Shown here piece by piece: positions 16,204 through 29,210 of a stretch of 64,000 nucleotides of DNA (its first letter is position 1; the number at the start of each line of letters is the position of its first letter). A model generated the notes under the pieces. That model saw only the letters and a list, made by a program, of their open reading frames with translations. It was not told the origin of the DNA and searched no databases. The stretch is taken from assembly GCA_963693305.1 (NCBI GenBank), contig OY855907.1, forward strand, positions 32,646,301 through 32,710,300, read 5' to 3'. The position numbers were made by a program, and so were the translations under genes. This DNA is from Meandrina meandrites. Lineage: Eukaryota > Cnidaria > Anthozoa > Scleractinia > Meandrinidae.

Positions 16204-16684
16204 AGAAAGGAAGGAAGGAAGGAAGGAAGGAAGGAAGGAAGGAAGGAAGGAAGGAAGGAAGGAAGGAAGGAAGGAAGGAAGGAAGGAAGGAAGGAAGGAA
16301 GGAAGGAAGGGAGGGAGGGAGGGAGGGAGGGAGGGAGGAAGGAAGGAAGGAAGGAAGGAAGGAAGGAAGGAAGGAAGGAAGGAAGGAAGGAAGGAAGGAA
16401 GGAAGGAAGGAAGGAAGGAAGGAAGGAAAGAAGGAAGGAAGGAAGGAAGGAAGGAAGGAAGGAAGGAAGGAAGGAAGGAAGGAAGGAAGGAAGGAAGGAA
16501 GGAAGGAAGGAAGGAAGGAAGGAAGGAAGGAAGGAAGGAAGGAAGGAAAGAAGGAAGGAAGGAAGGAAGGAAGGAAGGAAGGAAGGAAGGAAGGAAGGAA
16601 GGAAGGAAGGAAGGAAGGAAGGAAGGAAGGAAGGAAGGAAGGAAGGAAGGAAGGAAGGAAAGAAGGAAGGAAGGAAGGAAGGAA
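16204..16684. repeat. (GGAA)n microsatellite, about 480 bp
   Basis: An almost pure tetranucleotide run, interrupted by a GGGA block near 16309-16337 and single-base variants near 16429, 16549 and 16661. The long Pro-Ser-Phe-Leu open frames on the minus strand are products of this repeat and not genes. Confidence 0.97.
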
Positions 16685-16925
16685 GCCGACAAGCCAACAT
16701 TTATAGGCACTCAAAGACCATTGAATTCGCGGATTCAAAGAGTCTGCATGAGTCTTTGTATTTATTAAAACTACAAAATTATATTACAATGTACTGTACT
16801 GTTCCGCCGTATAAGGGATTTTCATTGTCAAAGGAACCCTGAATACTAGTATCCGCAAAGCAGTAAAAAAAAAGGTTTCTAAGTTTAACTTTAATTAACG
16901 GTTCATTGTTCTTATTTGCTGCTAG

Positions 16926-16997
16926 GCGCCTATATGATAACCAGTTGACGAAGTTGCCTGCAAGAGTTTTTAATAGGAATACCCAGCTATGGAAGCT
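16926..16997 (+). CDS. LRR exon 3 (72 bp)
   Basis: Acceptor GCTGCTAG and donor GTAAGT. It encodes RLYDNQLTKLPARVF and so on, in frame with its neighbours. Confidence 0.73.
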
Positions 16998-17379
16998 GTA
17001 AGTTGCCTTGGTTCTTTGTTTGCCAGACAACATCAAGTTTGTTCACATTAGTAGTAGCCGAAAACGTATACACGTTCGGCCGTGGGAGAGGATTAACCCT
17101 GGTTATAGTAGCTTTGCTGTAAGATCAGCATTACAAATGCGTACGATAATTTCTGAACTGATCTTCACTCCAGTATAAAAGCCCAAAAAGTCCAATATTA
17201 CAAAATATTTTTATACTCCGTGAAAGAAAAAAACTGCTAAGGACAGCTGAAGTTTTTACTTCGTTTCAAAAGTTAGACAATAAAATATCTCGATAACAAA
17301 TATCCACTACTTCAAACATTGAAGCTTGATCTTAACTTGTTCCTAAGCTAATTATTCTTTTTCTCGACCGCTTCTATAG

Positions 17380-17451
17380 GTCCTTGGCCCGTAATAAATT
17401 GGAGCGGTTACCTGCAGGAATTTTTAAGAATTTGAATGACCTAACATACCT
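17380..17451 (+). CDS. LRR exon 4 (72 bp)
   Basis: Acceptor TTCTATAG and donor GTATGT. It encodes SLARNKLERLPAGIF, then KNLNDLTYL. Confidence 0.73.
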
Positions 17452-18352
17452 GTATGTAGTACGCATCCTTGATTATCTCGATTTATTAAATTCTCAACCT
17501 CGAATAATGCAATTCTAGCTTTGTGATTGGTTCACTAGATCTCGGTTATCAGCCATTATACCTGCGTTTGACCTTATATGGGAAACGAGTGCGGCAAGTG
17601 CCGCTCAATTTAAAAATTTTCCTGCGGGAAGCGAAAGTTCCATCAGAAAAATGGTAAATTTGGCGAGGTTTATAAGCTTATACAAGAAATAATCGACAGT
17701 GCCTTCCCTAAAACCACACAAATACCACAAAATGCCATAGTTGACTCAACTACGTAAAACTGAAAGGATTGATGCGAAATGTTTAATTAAAAATACTTGT
17801 AAATGTACAACAAGAGCGACTAAACGAAGAAGAAAAGCAGAAAATAATTTACGGGAAGAGCAGAAAACTGACACAATTTCATTCAGTGTTAGACGTAAAT
17901 GTGGCTCAGCACTTCAGTTAAGTTTGTTACCTTTCAATCTTGATCTTGTCCTTTTATACTTCAATAAACTTCATCGAATCTGAGTGCAATTTCGTTTCAG
18001 CATAATGTAGTAGTCTTGATGACAGCCGTGGAGCCGTAAACAAGCACAATATGTAAACACTTGCTTCGCTCGTCTTGCACATGGCGTATAATTTCCAGAA
18101 AAGCTATTGCTTCGGATTTTCCCGTAAACCTTAATTGTTGTCACGATTTTCCAGGATGAAAAGACGATTTACGAGGAGATTTTCCGAGGAAAATCTTCAG
18201 AAGAAAACTCTCTCGCTCGCTTTCCTCGTGTGTTTCATTCAACTCAAAAAGGGAACACCGCGCCACAAATTTTCCCGCCTCCTCATATCTATCACTTCGT
18301 TTACATCAAAATGAAATGTCCAGTTGATTTATACTAAAGAAGAATTTAATAA

Positions 18353-18467
18353 AACAATTATTCCATTCGCCCTTGTTGGATACGAGTGGTTATAGCCAAC
18401 TCGGCGCTTCGCGCCTCGTTGGCTATTTACCACCTCGTATCCAACGCGGGCTCATGGAATAATTGTT
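18353..18467. repeat. Foldback MITE-like hairpin
   Basis: The arms 18353-18400 (AACAATTATTCCATTCG...) and 18418-18467 are inverted copies around a GGCGCTTCGCGCC centre. A related hairpin is at 45671-45733. Confidence 0.65.
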
Positions 18468-19675
18468 AATTATTCCTCTCTCTAAAATGAAGGGAAGTTG
18501 AAAAAACATTTCATTCTTGAGACTATTCCCCAACAACAGTGGAAAGTCCATTCCGCCGTTCCAATTTTTGAAGTTACGTAAGCCCATAATGCTTTTCTAG
18601 CCTCTTTCCTTCGCTTGTAATGAAGCGCTCGTGAGCAGTGTGCTCGGACTGTGATTGTTTTACCGCTTACCGTCGTCTAAGCCATATACATGGTGAGGTT
18701 GTTAGCTTACTTTGTTATCAGAATTTCGTTCCGGAAGGTAATTCCAGTTCTTGTTTCATGTGATGGCTAGTAAGGCTTGCTATAAACTTGTAATCCAACA
18801 TGCCTTGGATTCGCCTCCGGTTTGTTATGCTGATGTGCGCAAGTGACATTAAACTTGTTCTGTTACCTTTCAAGGCTGCTTTTCTGTGATTTCAACGCTT
18901 TATATGTCCCACCCTGTCATCCATTGCAATGCAATGAAATTGATGTCACTCTGTGTTGGAACCTTTTTCCATTGCTCAATAAAATGTCAAAGTACAAATA
19001 TAAGGTAATAACAAAATCTCAGTACGATTTAAGGTCCCAGCCTCTTCGTCAGGCATTAAATTGGGACGTCCAATAGACTAACCCTAACCCTTCCGCAAAA
19101 GAGTCTGTGCTGAAAGTCGTACGTTTTTGTATGGACGCTATATGTACATTAGATTGTGCTGCTTCCGTATCGTGCTAAATTCATCGCCTGGATTTCAAGC
19201 CTAATCTACCATTTGAAATCAAAAGAAGTTTTCTGAGATTTAATTCACGATGACTCGTTTATATTTGGATTGTACTATGGTTAAATGGCTGTATTTTTAA
19301 GTATATGAATGGTAGCTTTTGTACATGGATTATATTTGCCTTGGTTGTTCGTGTTGTTTATCATGTACGTGAAAGTGACCATATGATATGCATTTGTAAG
19401 AAATAGCCTCGAAACGCTTGTGGCTCAGTAAACGTTCAAAGCTTATCTCTGTTCTTGTAGACCACGGTTTTGGTGGGTCTTGGAACTGCATTTATTTGAC
19501 GAACTGTCTCGAGAGAAGTATGTTGTAGCTCAAGCTTTCTGCCAAGTTAATATTTGCATTTAATCAGATGTCAGAAGTCAGAAGAGATTACAATTTTACT
19601 GATGACTTTATTTTTGAATTATTTGATGTCAAGAATAAACAATTCAGATAAATTACAATACTCTTGCACTTTTTT

Positions 19676-19780
19676 GTAATAATAATAATAATAATAATAA
19701 TAATCATAATCATAATAACAAAATAAAAATGATGATGATGATGATGATGATGCTGATGATGAGGATGCTGATGCTGCTGC

Positions 19781-19861
<81 letters not shown>
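19676..19861. repeat. (AAT)n and (GAT)n microsatellites
   Basis: An AAT run to about 19705, then a GATGAT run with a few GCT variants to 19861. Confidence 0.95.
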
Positions 19862-19862
<1 letters not shown>

Positions 19863-20357
19863 AAAAGTTACTGGCATTTGCATCCGATCAAAAAGACTTC
19901 TAATTTAGGGTGCTTATAAAGATAAGCATTTGCCATTACCAGGTATGAATATGAAATGCCTCATAGAAAGCATCATGAAATAATAGAACAAATTCAAAGA
20001 AATACCTCATATTAAAAATTAAATGATGGCAAAATGATTACTTTTTCCCTGATAATAAATAAATACCTTTTTTTATAATTTTCTCCTGTTATTTCATTAT
20101 GTTGTTATCTACTTGGCCCACCGATTGGAAGATTTTAGTCATTCCGAGCAACAGTTGAATGCCCCCTGCTGTCGAAAGCAAGACCAAAATATACTGCAGT
20201 TTTTTGCATCATCTAATAAAGTACATGTTCAGAAAAATGCAGTATATGCAGTATATGTAAACTTATACAATGTGAAAGTCACATGTAATTTACAACAAAG
20301 CATCAAAGAAAGGTCAAAATGGCGTATACAATGGTATTTGGTTCCTCTCTCTCTCTC

Positions 20358-20389
<32 letters not shown>

Positions 20390-22083
20390 CATTCTTTATT
20401 CTTTGTATACGGATATCGCTGCGCTGTGAAATGGTCGTAAATTGTCCTGAGGACTGTGGGCTTCCTCGTACGACATTTCTAACGAGTCTTTGCGACTAGA
20501 TTTGTCCGAAAAAAGTACTACCGCAGGCATTCGAATCTCTTCAACCATCCTCAATTTCATAGCTACTTTCAAAAAAGTGCTCAAGAAGACCTTGAAAGAA
20601 AATTAGGAATAGAAACCGATGAAAAAAAAAACAGTGTTTACTTCACTCGCAGAGGTAATTTTGGACGCTATTTTGTTTATATTTCTCCGCACGACGTCCT
20701 CGCGAAAATCCGCGCGGCATTACGCGCGCATGCCGCGCGGGATGGCATGATTTGTTCTAAAAATAGAAATCATAGGGATAAGGTCAGATCTTGCTCTTAC
20801 GGTCTCCTCGCCGATTGTTCCTCCTGATGATAATGAAATAAAAAAAGGAAAATAAAATTTAAACCAAGGATAAAACTGAACCACAAGAGATACACTAACA
20901 ATAGAGGAGTTTTCCTCTCTGTTGTCGCAGCTGCTTGAATGCTGCATAACATTCTTGGGTCTACTGGAAATTGGACTGGTACTTACAGTGGCTCATCAAT
21001 AATGGGAAAGTTTTGGTTAGGGACAGAATCGCTGATTATATGAAGAAAGACCAATGACACTGTGCAGCTCATCCAAGGTCTGGCATGCATTCCACAAAGC
21101 CTCATTTAAACTTACTGGCTTGGCCAGGTCACACCCTGACTGCAAACCATGCAGGAGGTCTTGGGATCGAGCCTCAGATTGGACCAGCCTGCACTCAGGG
21201 TCTTTAAAGAACTGAGGAAAATATGCTGGTCTCGCAATAATACCTGCGAATGGTAGACCACGTTTCTTGCATCTTCATTGTTATGGTCAGCATGGGACGT
21301 AAATTGTATGCGTGGAAGTTCACGGTGTGTGGTCTGGTCTTTTCTCCTTGTGTCATTGTATTAGTGAAACTCTCGGAGATGTTAGCTCTGTTGGAGCTAC
21401 TCTAAAATCCGAAGTAACATTAATTAATCACTTCACCTCACATCATCCCATTTGCCGCCAGTTAATGTCCAGGAATACAACAATACAATGGAAGAGTTAA
21501 TATTTTATAGAAAACAATTTGAACATTGTTGCTTTTAGATTGGTTAAAATAGTTAAATAAAAATTTCAAATGATATGATGCTTACAGGTAGTGTTGAAAA
21601 GGCAAATGTCATCAATATATACGAACACATGCCGACAGTCCACTCCATTTTTGGCTAGTTCCGGCCATGTCCGTCCGAAGGTTAAACTAAATCGGTTTTT
21701 AGAATTATTAGAGTGATTTTATTTAACCAGTGAAATAATGTGTAACAGTCAGTGCGTGATAGTCAACGCTAAGTTAAACAAACGGAAACAATAGAATTAG
21801 TGTATATTTGTATCTTATAGTGTAATAATAATTGCTTATAAATGACTGCGTTGGCACAAAATTGCGACAGAAAAGGACTTATCTTTTACTCCCCATTCCT
21901 TGTCCTTGTTAAACTACAGCATGGTCATGTATGGTCTCCTGTCATAGGCTGTAAGATCCCGCTAAACTTCTTAACTTCTATTGTTTTTAAATTATTCGGC
22001 CACGGTCGAATCCACAACTTGCATTGACTATTGGTGTTCTAAACGGAATTGATCAATGGCATTTCTTTATTATTGGCCCATAG

Positions 22084-22155
22084 GAACCTGGGAAACAACC
22101 TGTTGAAGGAGTTACCTTTGGGCATTTTTGATAGTAAGCCCTTAATGGCAACACT
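22084..22155 (+). CDS. LRR exon 5 (72 bp)
   Basis: Acceptor CCCATAG and donor GTAGGT. It encodes NLGNNLLKELPLGIFDS and so on. Very similar to exon 8 (26408). Confidence 0.72.
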
Positions 22156-22383
22156 GTAGGTTTTAGTACTCTTCTCTGTTTACTATAGGCTATCAATGTC
22201 ATAAACACAGAATGAAGGAAAAAATAGACCCACAAAGTCTACCCAAATCTAGTAGGCCCGTACAGATTTTCACCATGCCAATACTGGTGATTATTTCCTT
22301 TTAGCTGGTGCACTAGTCGACTGTAATGCCGGGGAGAGGATTAAAACTTTGTTTGCCCCTCTCGCCCCTACATTTACCAGTTA

Positions 22384-22760
22384 GGCCCGGTTCAGACGCC
22401 GATCTTTTCATGAGCCGAACCTAATTCCTTGAATTAAGTACATGAAAAGATCGGCGTCTGAATCAAATTAGAACGGCTATTTCAATTTGGAACGGCTCAC
22501 CCGTTCTTCCCGCCTGGCTTGGCCGAGAATTTCGCCTGTGGAACGCCTTTCGAACGGCTTTGATTCAGACGCCGTACTTTTCATGTGCCGATCCTAATTC
22601 ATAAATTATTATAATGTATTTTGCCTGGTTTTATTGGAACTGTATTAGGAACGGCCAAAAAGTACGGCGTCTGAATCAAGAGGCGTACTTTTGACAATTT
22701 GGGTCGGTCCAAATTCGAATTGAGTTCGGCTCATGAAAAGTACGGCGTCTGAACCGGGCC
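22384..22760. mobile_element. MITE, PIF/Harbinger-like, TTA target duplication
   Basis: About 37 bp inverted ends begin GGCCCGGTTCAGACGCCG, with TTA on both sides (22381-22383, 22761-22763). Internal copies of TCAGACGCCG occur in both orientations. It has no coding capacity. Confidence 0.8.
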
Positions 22761-23052
22761 TTACTTATCTTCCGAGAAGTTGAAAATACGTTCTCTTGTG
22801 TCCCAAAATTTTAACATAATGGTTAATAAAAACATATGTGAACTGTCGCAAAGTGTCACAAATATGTAAAAGGAAATGAATGTTCGTGCGAACGGCCTTA
22901 CAGGCAAGGTTTATCGTGATCGATCCCTCCTAAAGAAATATTGCATTATTGGCGTTGTGTTATTAGGGAAGATAAGCCAGGCCGCATCAGGGAGCCTAAT
23001 GCTCTCACCACTGCACCATACCTGTAAAATAAATGTGTAGCTTATTTTCTAG

Positions 23053-23124
23053 GAACTTGCACGACAACCAGTTGCAACACTTACCAAAAGGAACTTTTAT
23101 TAATCTAACAGGGATCGAATACCT
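23053..23124 (+). CDS. LRR exon 6 (72 bp)
   Basis: Acceptor TTTCTAG and donor GTAAGT. It encodes NLHDNQLQHLPKGTF and so on. Confidence 0.73.
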
Positions 23125-23401
23125 GTAAGTAGGACCCGCACTAGTAGGGCCTTGTTCTATTTCCCCCTCCAAAGGTTTTTTTTTTTTTGTAATTTTGGGC
23201 ATGTACGCTATGGTTCTGAAACATCCAATAGCTGTCCCTTCATCACCGCGGAAAGTTTGGTATGTTAACTATGTGACCACTATTTTCATTCCCATGCATA
23301 ATTTCATGCACGTTTCGTTAAATAATTCGTTTTAGAATAAAACTGTAGGATTCGTATATTTACAAATTCAATATGCGAAAGACGCTTACAAGTACTAAAG
23401 T

Positions 23402-23778
23402 TTAAAGGAGTTCTGTCACGGATATTTCGCAGATTTTTGGTCCAAACTGTTCTGAAATGAAAAAAAAAACATTATCTTTGAACATCTTAAGGGAGATATA
23501 ACCTTAATATGTGTATAGAAAACAAACCACGGCTATAAATATCGATTTTTTTTTAAGACGTGCGGAAACAACTTGAAACGTTTAGCTAAACTTTTTAAGT
23601 TGTAATCCATTTTTATCGTAGGCGTCTGCAGCTAAAGGCGCCTGTTAACAAGTTCCGGTGGCCTTATACAGCAATTGTTAATCAAAATGGACTTTTTTTG
23701 GTTTCCTCCGACACAAATATAAATTTTGGCTGTTCAATATATATATATTTTTTTAATCCGTGACAAAGCCCCTTTAAA
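23402..23778. mobile_element. MITE with TTTAAAGG...TGTCACGG ends
   Basis: Inverted ends TTAAAGGAGTTCTGTCACGG (left) and CCGTGACAAAGCCCCTTTAA (right). A related copy lies in opposite orientation at 11030-11190. Superfamily not determined. Confidence 0.65.
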
Positions 23779-23959
23779 GCCTATTCAACAACTAAGGTCT
23801 CTTTCCATTTGTCAGAACTGGCCGGCCAGACGTTAAACGTTTACCTTGGAGACAAAAAAGTCAAACAATTCAGCGAAGATTAGATATTTGGCTCATTTCA
23901 AACTGTCTACAAGAGGAGATAGAAAAAGTAGACTAAGGTCAATAAGGTCTGATCACTCT

Positions 23960-24450
23960 GCCATAGTCTTCTTCTCAGCCGTTGTTTGGGCTCGTCACGC
24001 AACCCTTTTCCACCCAAAACGGCTGCTTTAACCACAACAACATTCCTTTCCATAGTTTAGCCAATTACAGCTTCGCTCACATTTTCCTGTGCCAGTCGCG
24101 CCAAAACTCACCGACTGGCTCTTATCGTGGCGTTGGCATCGTCAAACGGACGGCAGTTGACCGCCTTCTGAATTTGACACACACCAGACATCGAGGAAAA
24201 AAAGTCTTACCTAAGTAAAACACGTCTGAGATGAAACCTTATGTAAAAAAAAAAAATAATAATAATATTTCCACGTACAACAGGATTCTAGGCACCGGAT
24301 TTGAAGCAATTAATAACAGCTTTTTGGTTAACGACAACTGTCACGTTTTTGCCGATAGGTAAAGTAACTGAGGTCAGAACAAAAGGAAAGGAATGTGGTG
24401 CTGGTTTAATCAGCCGTTGGTGGGGGAGGGAGTGTTGCGTGGCGAGCCCA
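23960..24450. repeat. Inverted pair of a short interspersed repeat
   Basis: About 80 bp around 23963-24050 (CCGTTGTTTGGGCTCGTCAC...) recurs inverted at about 24380-24452. The motif seems common in coral genomes from memory. The pair could bound one element or be two insertions. Confidence 0.6.
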
Positions 24451-24469
24451 AACAACGGAGACTAAATCA

Positions 24470-24860
24470 AGCATGGAAAATTGAAAATTTGCCGCATGGA
24501 CCCTCTTTTGGAAATTTAATGCAAGTGTCTTTTTGGAAAAAAAATGAGGAATATGTTGCCAAAATAAATGAAAATTATAGCGAGTGCATCGAGGAATGTA
24601 AAGAAATGAAAGACCCGCGGGTTTCATGGGATTATTTAAAATACAAAATTCGATACGAAACAATCGCGCACGGTAAAAAAAAGCAAAACAAAGAAGGGCA
24701 ACACAATCGAATCTAAAGAAAAGACTAAAAGAATGCCAAAACAAAGGTGACGAAGATCCAACAGTTGATAATATGAATGATCTTGTATTTCGTCAAGCAG
24801 AATGTAATCGCCATCGCGAATACATAGCTCAAGGAGCACTAGCCCAATTTCGATATTTTT
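24470..24860 (+). pseudogene. Fragment of an L1/Tx1-like LINE
   Basis: An open stretch reads WKIENLPHGPSFGNLM, then FWKKNEEYVAKINENY and VSWDYLKYKIRYETI. This matches the spacer between endonuclease and reverse transcriptase in L1-like LINEs (W-K-x-N...Y...I...W..K..IR). The frame breaks at about 24713 and remains broken after it. It is truncated on both sides. Confidence 0.5.
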
Positions 24861-25473
24861 AAATTCAGCCTAAAACAATAAACATCATTTCAGAGGTGAA
24901 TATCAAGAACTAAAAAATATGGAGCTAAAACACGGAAACAAAAAAACACAAGTGCTCGCTTGCATACTTGTAAACAAGTTAAATGCATCGATTGTTAATC
25001 AGAATTTACACTTATGTTTAAGCCATTAAACGGAACAAAACAAACACTACGAAAAAGACAGATATCGGGTACCGTTGTCTAGTCGTTGTTGACTTTTGAA
25101 CAACTGTGTAAAACCTCTTGAAATGAGTCGAGCGGCTCTGGACTGAAGATAAACAGGGCGCTAGAAAGGAAGGGCGGCGAATCGGCCAATGAGCTCTTGA
25201 GCGATGCGTGATGCGGAGTAGGACTGGGTCGAGCGCGCTTCACTGCAGCAAAGTTCAAAACATGGCTGCAAGTGAGATTGGATGGGTGGTGGGGAAAAGT
25301 GACCTGTATAAAATACCTGAATTACAGTACTCGACATTTCGTAACTTAAATCACAAATATTGTAATGTATTTTTTTTTCCTTTTGGTTGTCAAGACGACC
25401 CGGAAACAGTTAATTTCTGAACGTATCTTATCATGCTACCTGTAACAAACGGTTAGTTGTGATGTTTTTTCAG

Positions 25474-25545
25474 AAGGTTGGAACACAACCAGTTGACGGC
25501 ATTGCCAGAGGGACTTTTCAGCAGAAACACCGGGCTAGTGATCCT
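25474..25545 (+). CDS. LRR exon 7 (72 bp)
   Basis: Acceptor TTTTTTCAG and donor GTTAGT. It encodes RLEHNQLTALPEGLF and so on. The preceding intron end resembles that before exon 1. Confidence 0.72.
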
Positions 25546-26407
25546 GTTAGTGGGTAATATCCTTCATTTACTTACCAACCCTATTCACACAAGGGAGAAC
25601 TAAAATGTTTCACGCATTTTACCCTGTAATTGAGTTTCAATTGTTATATCAACTGTGTCGAAACAATAATGATACATTGTTGGCAATTCCACGATTTAAA
25701 ACGAAAATGATCATGAAGGATCGTTCGTTTACGGTAAGCAGCCTCTGTGTTGTGAAACAGTCTTCCTTCGTCAGTTAGGCAAGCTAGGAACATTGACACT
25801 TTTGAGACTTATTTGTTTTCCAAGACTTTCTGGTTGAATTATAAATAAACAGTAAACATCGTATTTAATCGTGGTCCGTGTGAACGGTGAACTTACGACC
25901 GTACAAATATGACCGGAAGTACTAGTACTAGCTAAATCTTACAACAACAAGTGCTTCTCCCTTAGGAAGGGTTTGAAAAAAGCAACTTGCTACCGCTGTA
26001 CGAGATCACCACTTTAAGGTCGTATTGTAGTTGTTCAGCAATCGTACTAAGAATTTCGTCGCTTGCATAACATGTCGAACGGTTTGGTGAAGTCAGGATA
26101 AGTCAAGATAAGATCTGGGGTCGAAGTTGCTTTGAGGACGTCAAAGGGACTTCTTGGTGAGCCAACACCAAAAAGGGGGTATTTGGAGAAATCGTGTGTA
26201 ACTCTTGAAAAACCCTGGTTTCGCCCCTGTCAGAATATGTCTTCTACCTTTCCCCTGCCCTGCCTCGAATGTTCATTGCAAGGCTATTGGAGAATTATTG
26301 TTTTTTTTTTTTTGTTTTTTCTGTTTTGTTTTTGGCTGTAACTTTATTTTCCAGTTAACATTTCGGTCAACTTGTATTAATCGCTGCTGTTTATTGTTTC
26401 TTAATAG

Positions 26408-26479
26408 GTCCTTAAACAACAACCAATTGAAGGAGTTACCTTTGGGCATTTTTGATAGCAATTCCCGCCTTCGTGAACT
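26408..26479 (+). CDS. LRR exon 8 (72 bp)
   Basis: Acceptor TTAATAG and donor GTAAAT. It encodes SLNNNQLKELPLGIFDS and so on. Confidence 0.73.
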
Positions 26480-27929
26480 GTAAATTTTAGTACTCTTGTT
26501 CTTGTTCTTGCGAACATTCATATCACTACTACATGGAAAAAGTTAAGACTCTCGTATGAACCCCTAACAGCCCTACCTTCGGCTCTGGGTGAGGCTTTGA
26601 ACTGCTGGCTTTCAATATGGGAAAGAAAAGTCAGGTTTTGTCAGTTTCAAGAAAGACTTTGTTTCACAAAGAGTATTATAATAATTAATTCTGTCATAGT
26701 ACGCCGATCCAGGAAAAAACCGGAAGTTACATGGAAACGAGGCCTAAGGACCCTCGCCGGCAAAAAATAAAAAAGATTTTATTAGCGTGTTGGGCATTCT
26801 GAGTTTGAAAACAAGCATTTCGTTCACAAATTAGCCACAAATCTTGATCCCTATATGTTCAAAAGTATAAATAGCAGAAAGTTAATGTCTTCTAGGGCAC
26901 ATGTGAAATTCTAACAACTTAGCTGATAGATTTTGGTGGCGACTTCTCTGAACTCGATTAATCATTACCTCGCCACCACTCATTTCCGATTCGTAAACGG
27001 TCGTTGACATTTTTAACGGTCGATGCCATCATTGTTAACTAAGCTTTTCGGGATTGTCGGTGCCATATCAGCTCTTGTCTAGGCCTGGATTAGGTCCAAA
27101 TCTTGCTTTGATTATTATATGAAATTAGGCCTAGTTAAGGCGATTATTAAATCTAGCTTCACACTTATGTTAGGGATAGGGATAGTATACTATATCCAAT
27201 ACTAATTAAAAAGTTGCCATCAATCAGCATCTTGCTAGCTGGTCAGCCAAGTTTCATCACTTTGCTCCGTGTTAAAACTTTGAAGGACCTTTCGCTCGAA
27301 AGATCACCCATAATCTGTTCCCATCGCTCTTCGTAGTTGTCTAGTTCCTCAACAAAGTGATCTGATTCTATACTTCGATATCATTGTCACCCCCATACTG
27401 GCCTTGGAAGGTTTTCCCCTCCAGTGAACCTAACGGACACAATGAGGTGGAAAAGGAGGAGACTAAGCATTGGTGGAGCTTTCAATTAAAACAATAGCAA
27501 CAGTTGTGTATCACGAGGGAAAAACCTAAAATCCAGTAGCAGGTGACAATTGTAACCCAGAATAACTAGAAGGATTGGAATAGGATACCCCATTTTCACA
27601 AATGTGACTTAGTGAAGTCCTAAGGGTGGAGAAAAAGGGGTTGGAGAAAACAACAGCAAAGAATACACCATCAGTATGGTAAAAGCATTTATTCTCCAAC
27701 TAACACCACTGAAAGAATAATCAAACATTCGGCCAGTTTTTTCAAATGTTTTTTTGCCTTACTAGTTCGGAAGAGTCACACCGAGCGGTCATGCTTCTCG
27801 ACCTTTGCCATAAAGCAATATCCAAGTTCTTCTTTTAACCTTTGTCTCTTAATAGAGGCAAAAGGTACTCGCGTAACTTTGCAAAAGAACAACCATGAAA
27901 CTTCATGGGCATACTTTATTTCGAGGACT

Positions 27930-28075
27930 GGACTGAACTGGACTGGACTGAACTGGACTGGACTGAACTTGTAAAACATGGACTTGTAAAACGAGGACTA
28001 GTTAAACGCGGACTTGTAAAACGCGGACTTGTAAAACAAGGACTAGTAAAACAAGGACTTGTAAAAAGCGGACTT
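27930..28075. repeat. Two adjoining minisatellites (14-15 bp units)
   Basis: First GGACTGAACTGGACT units, then about eight units of GGACTTGTAAAACGC with small changes. In one frame it reads as repeated Trp-Thr-Glu-Leu and then Gly-Leu-Val-Lys, which is a by-product of unit length. Confidence 0.85.
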
Positions 28076-29159
28076 CAAAAAAGGATCTCCCAAAGCAAAA
28101 TCTGTTCCTCAAAGGTTCTTGTGAATCATAGGATATTGGTTTCGTTTTATTGATCAACAAAATCCAAAATTGAGTCATGTGAAAGTTTATACAAGAGAAC
28201 GGCTAAGATTCAGGCTTTGCTCCTGTGATTTCAGAGAGGTCGACAGCAATAAGAATTTCTTTGCTAGCCTGCCTGCTAGACCTCAAATTTCTTCTTTTTA
28301 TAACTGTGAACTGCCGGCGAGTTCCCTTAGGCTTTGCTTGCATGATCCATCCAGGTTTTTTCATGGATTTACGTATTGTCAGTTTTTGCAGCTGCGTTCT
28401 GCTGCCAATAGCGCCCTGGGGCAGGATAGCTGCGATCGGAGATGACAAGGCTTTCCATCAATCCCACATGCATGCAAGTGAAAACAACATAATGATAAAT
28501 TTAACGTTTAGTATATCAAGAAATGTTTCTAGTTCTTTATGCAAATCGTAGATCAAAACTCCAGCTCAATGAGTTGTTTATGTATACGTAGAATTCGGCG
28601 GGCGATGCACGTCCTGTTGTTGTTGATGATACTGAACTCCAATCGCACGCTTTTACTGCTCAATAAGGTTAGGAAGTGTCCAATCAAGAGCCTCATCTAA
28701 CGGAACTTTGTTGTTTAATGCCCGTTGCAAGACCATAAGGTCTCTGTCTAAGGGAGAGCGATCAACATACTTGGCTGGGTTTTGAGATCTTAGACTGGGA
28801 CGCATGACAGCGAAAAAGCTCGTCTCAGAGCGCGTTTCCGCGATACCGCAAATACAATACTGTCACTCTTCATTTTAGCATAATTATTTCCGTTCCATTT
28901 CTTTGAGATCTCGTTGCAAGGCCCTTATATCGTTCTGCATTTCTGAATGCTTATCTTTCACTTGGCAGAACATTACACTTAGACATGGACTACCCTTACT
29001 TTTAGCCCTGTTATGACCAGGTTAGGGCCGTAATAAAAATGATTTTCGTCCTTCAAGACTCGCGCTTTAGTTGTTGTTTGAATGAAGAAAAGCACACAAA
29101 CAACTTTGATGGCAAAATCGAATTTATTTTCTCTTTCGCTCTCCGTCTCCTAATAAAGA

Positions 29160-29160
29160 A

Positions 29161-29209
<49 letters not shown>
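29160..29209. repeat. (AAT)n microsatellite
   Basis: About 16 units of AAT. Confidence 0.95.

Positions 29210-29210
<1 letters not shown>

Larger units (their letters stand above)
17452..22083. other. Long intron, repeats only
   Basis: No coding exon recognised in 4.6 kb. It holds a foldback at 18353-18467, simple repeats at 19676-19861, a T-run near 20359-20384, and otherwise unassigned AT-rich DNA. A short ACTAACCCTAACCC string at 19077 is too small to mean a telomere. Confidence 0.5.

Noticed and set aside
16172..16738. Three overlapping 170-190 codon minus-strand frames of Pro-Ser-Phe-Leu repeats
   Set aside because: Direct translation of the GGAA microsatellite in all frames; no gene.
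19077..19092. CTAACCCTAACCC, telomere-like
   Set aside because: Only about two units; chance or a tiny remnant.
27905..28153. 82-codon frame with Gly-Leu-Val-Lys repeats
   Set aside because: Product of a minisatellite whose unit is a multiple of three; no start context or homologue known.
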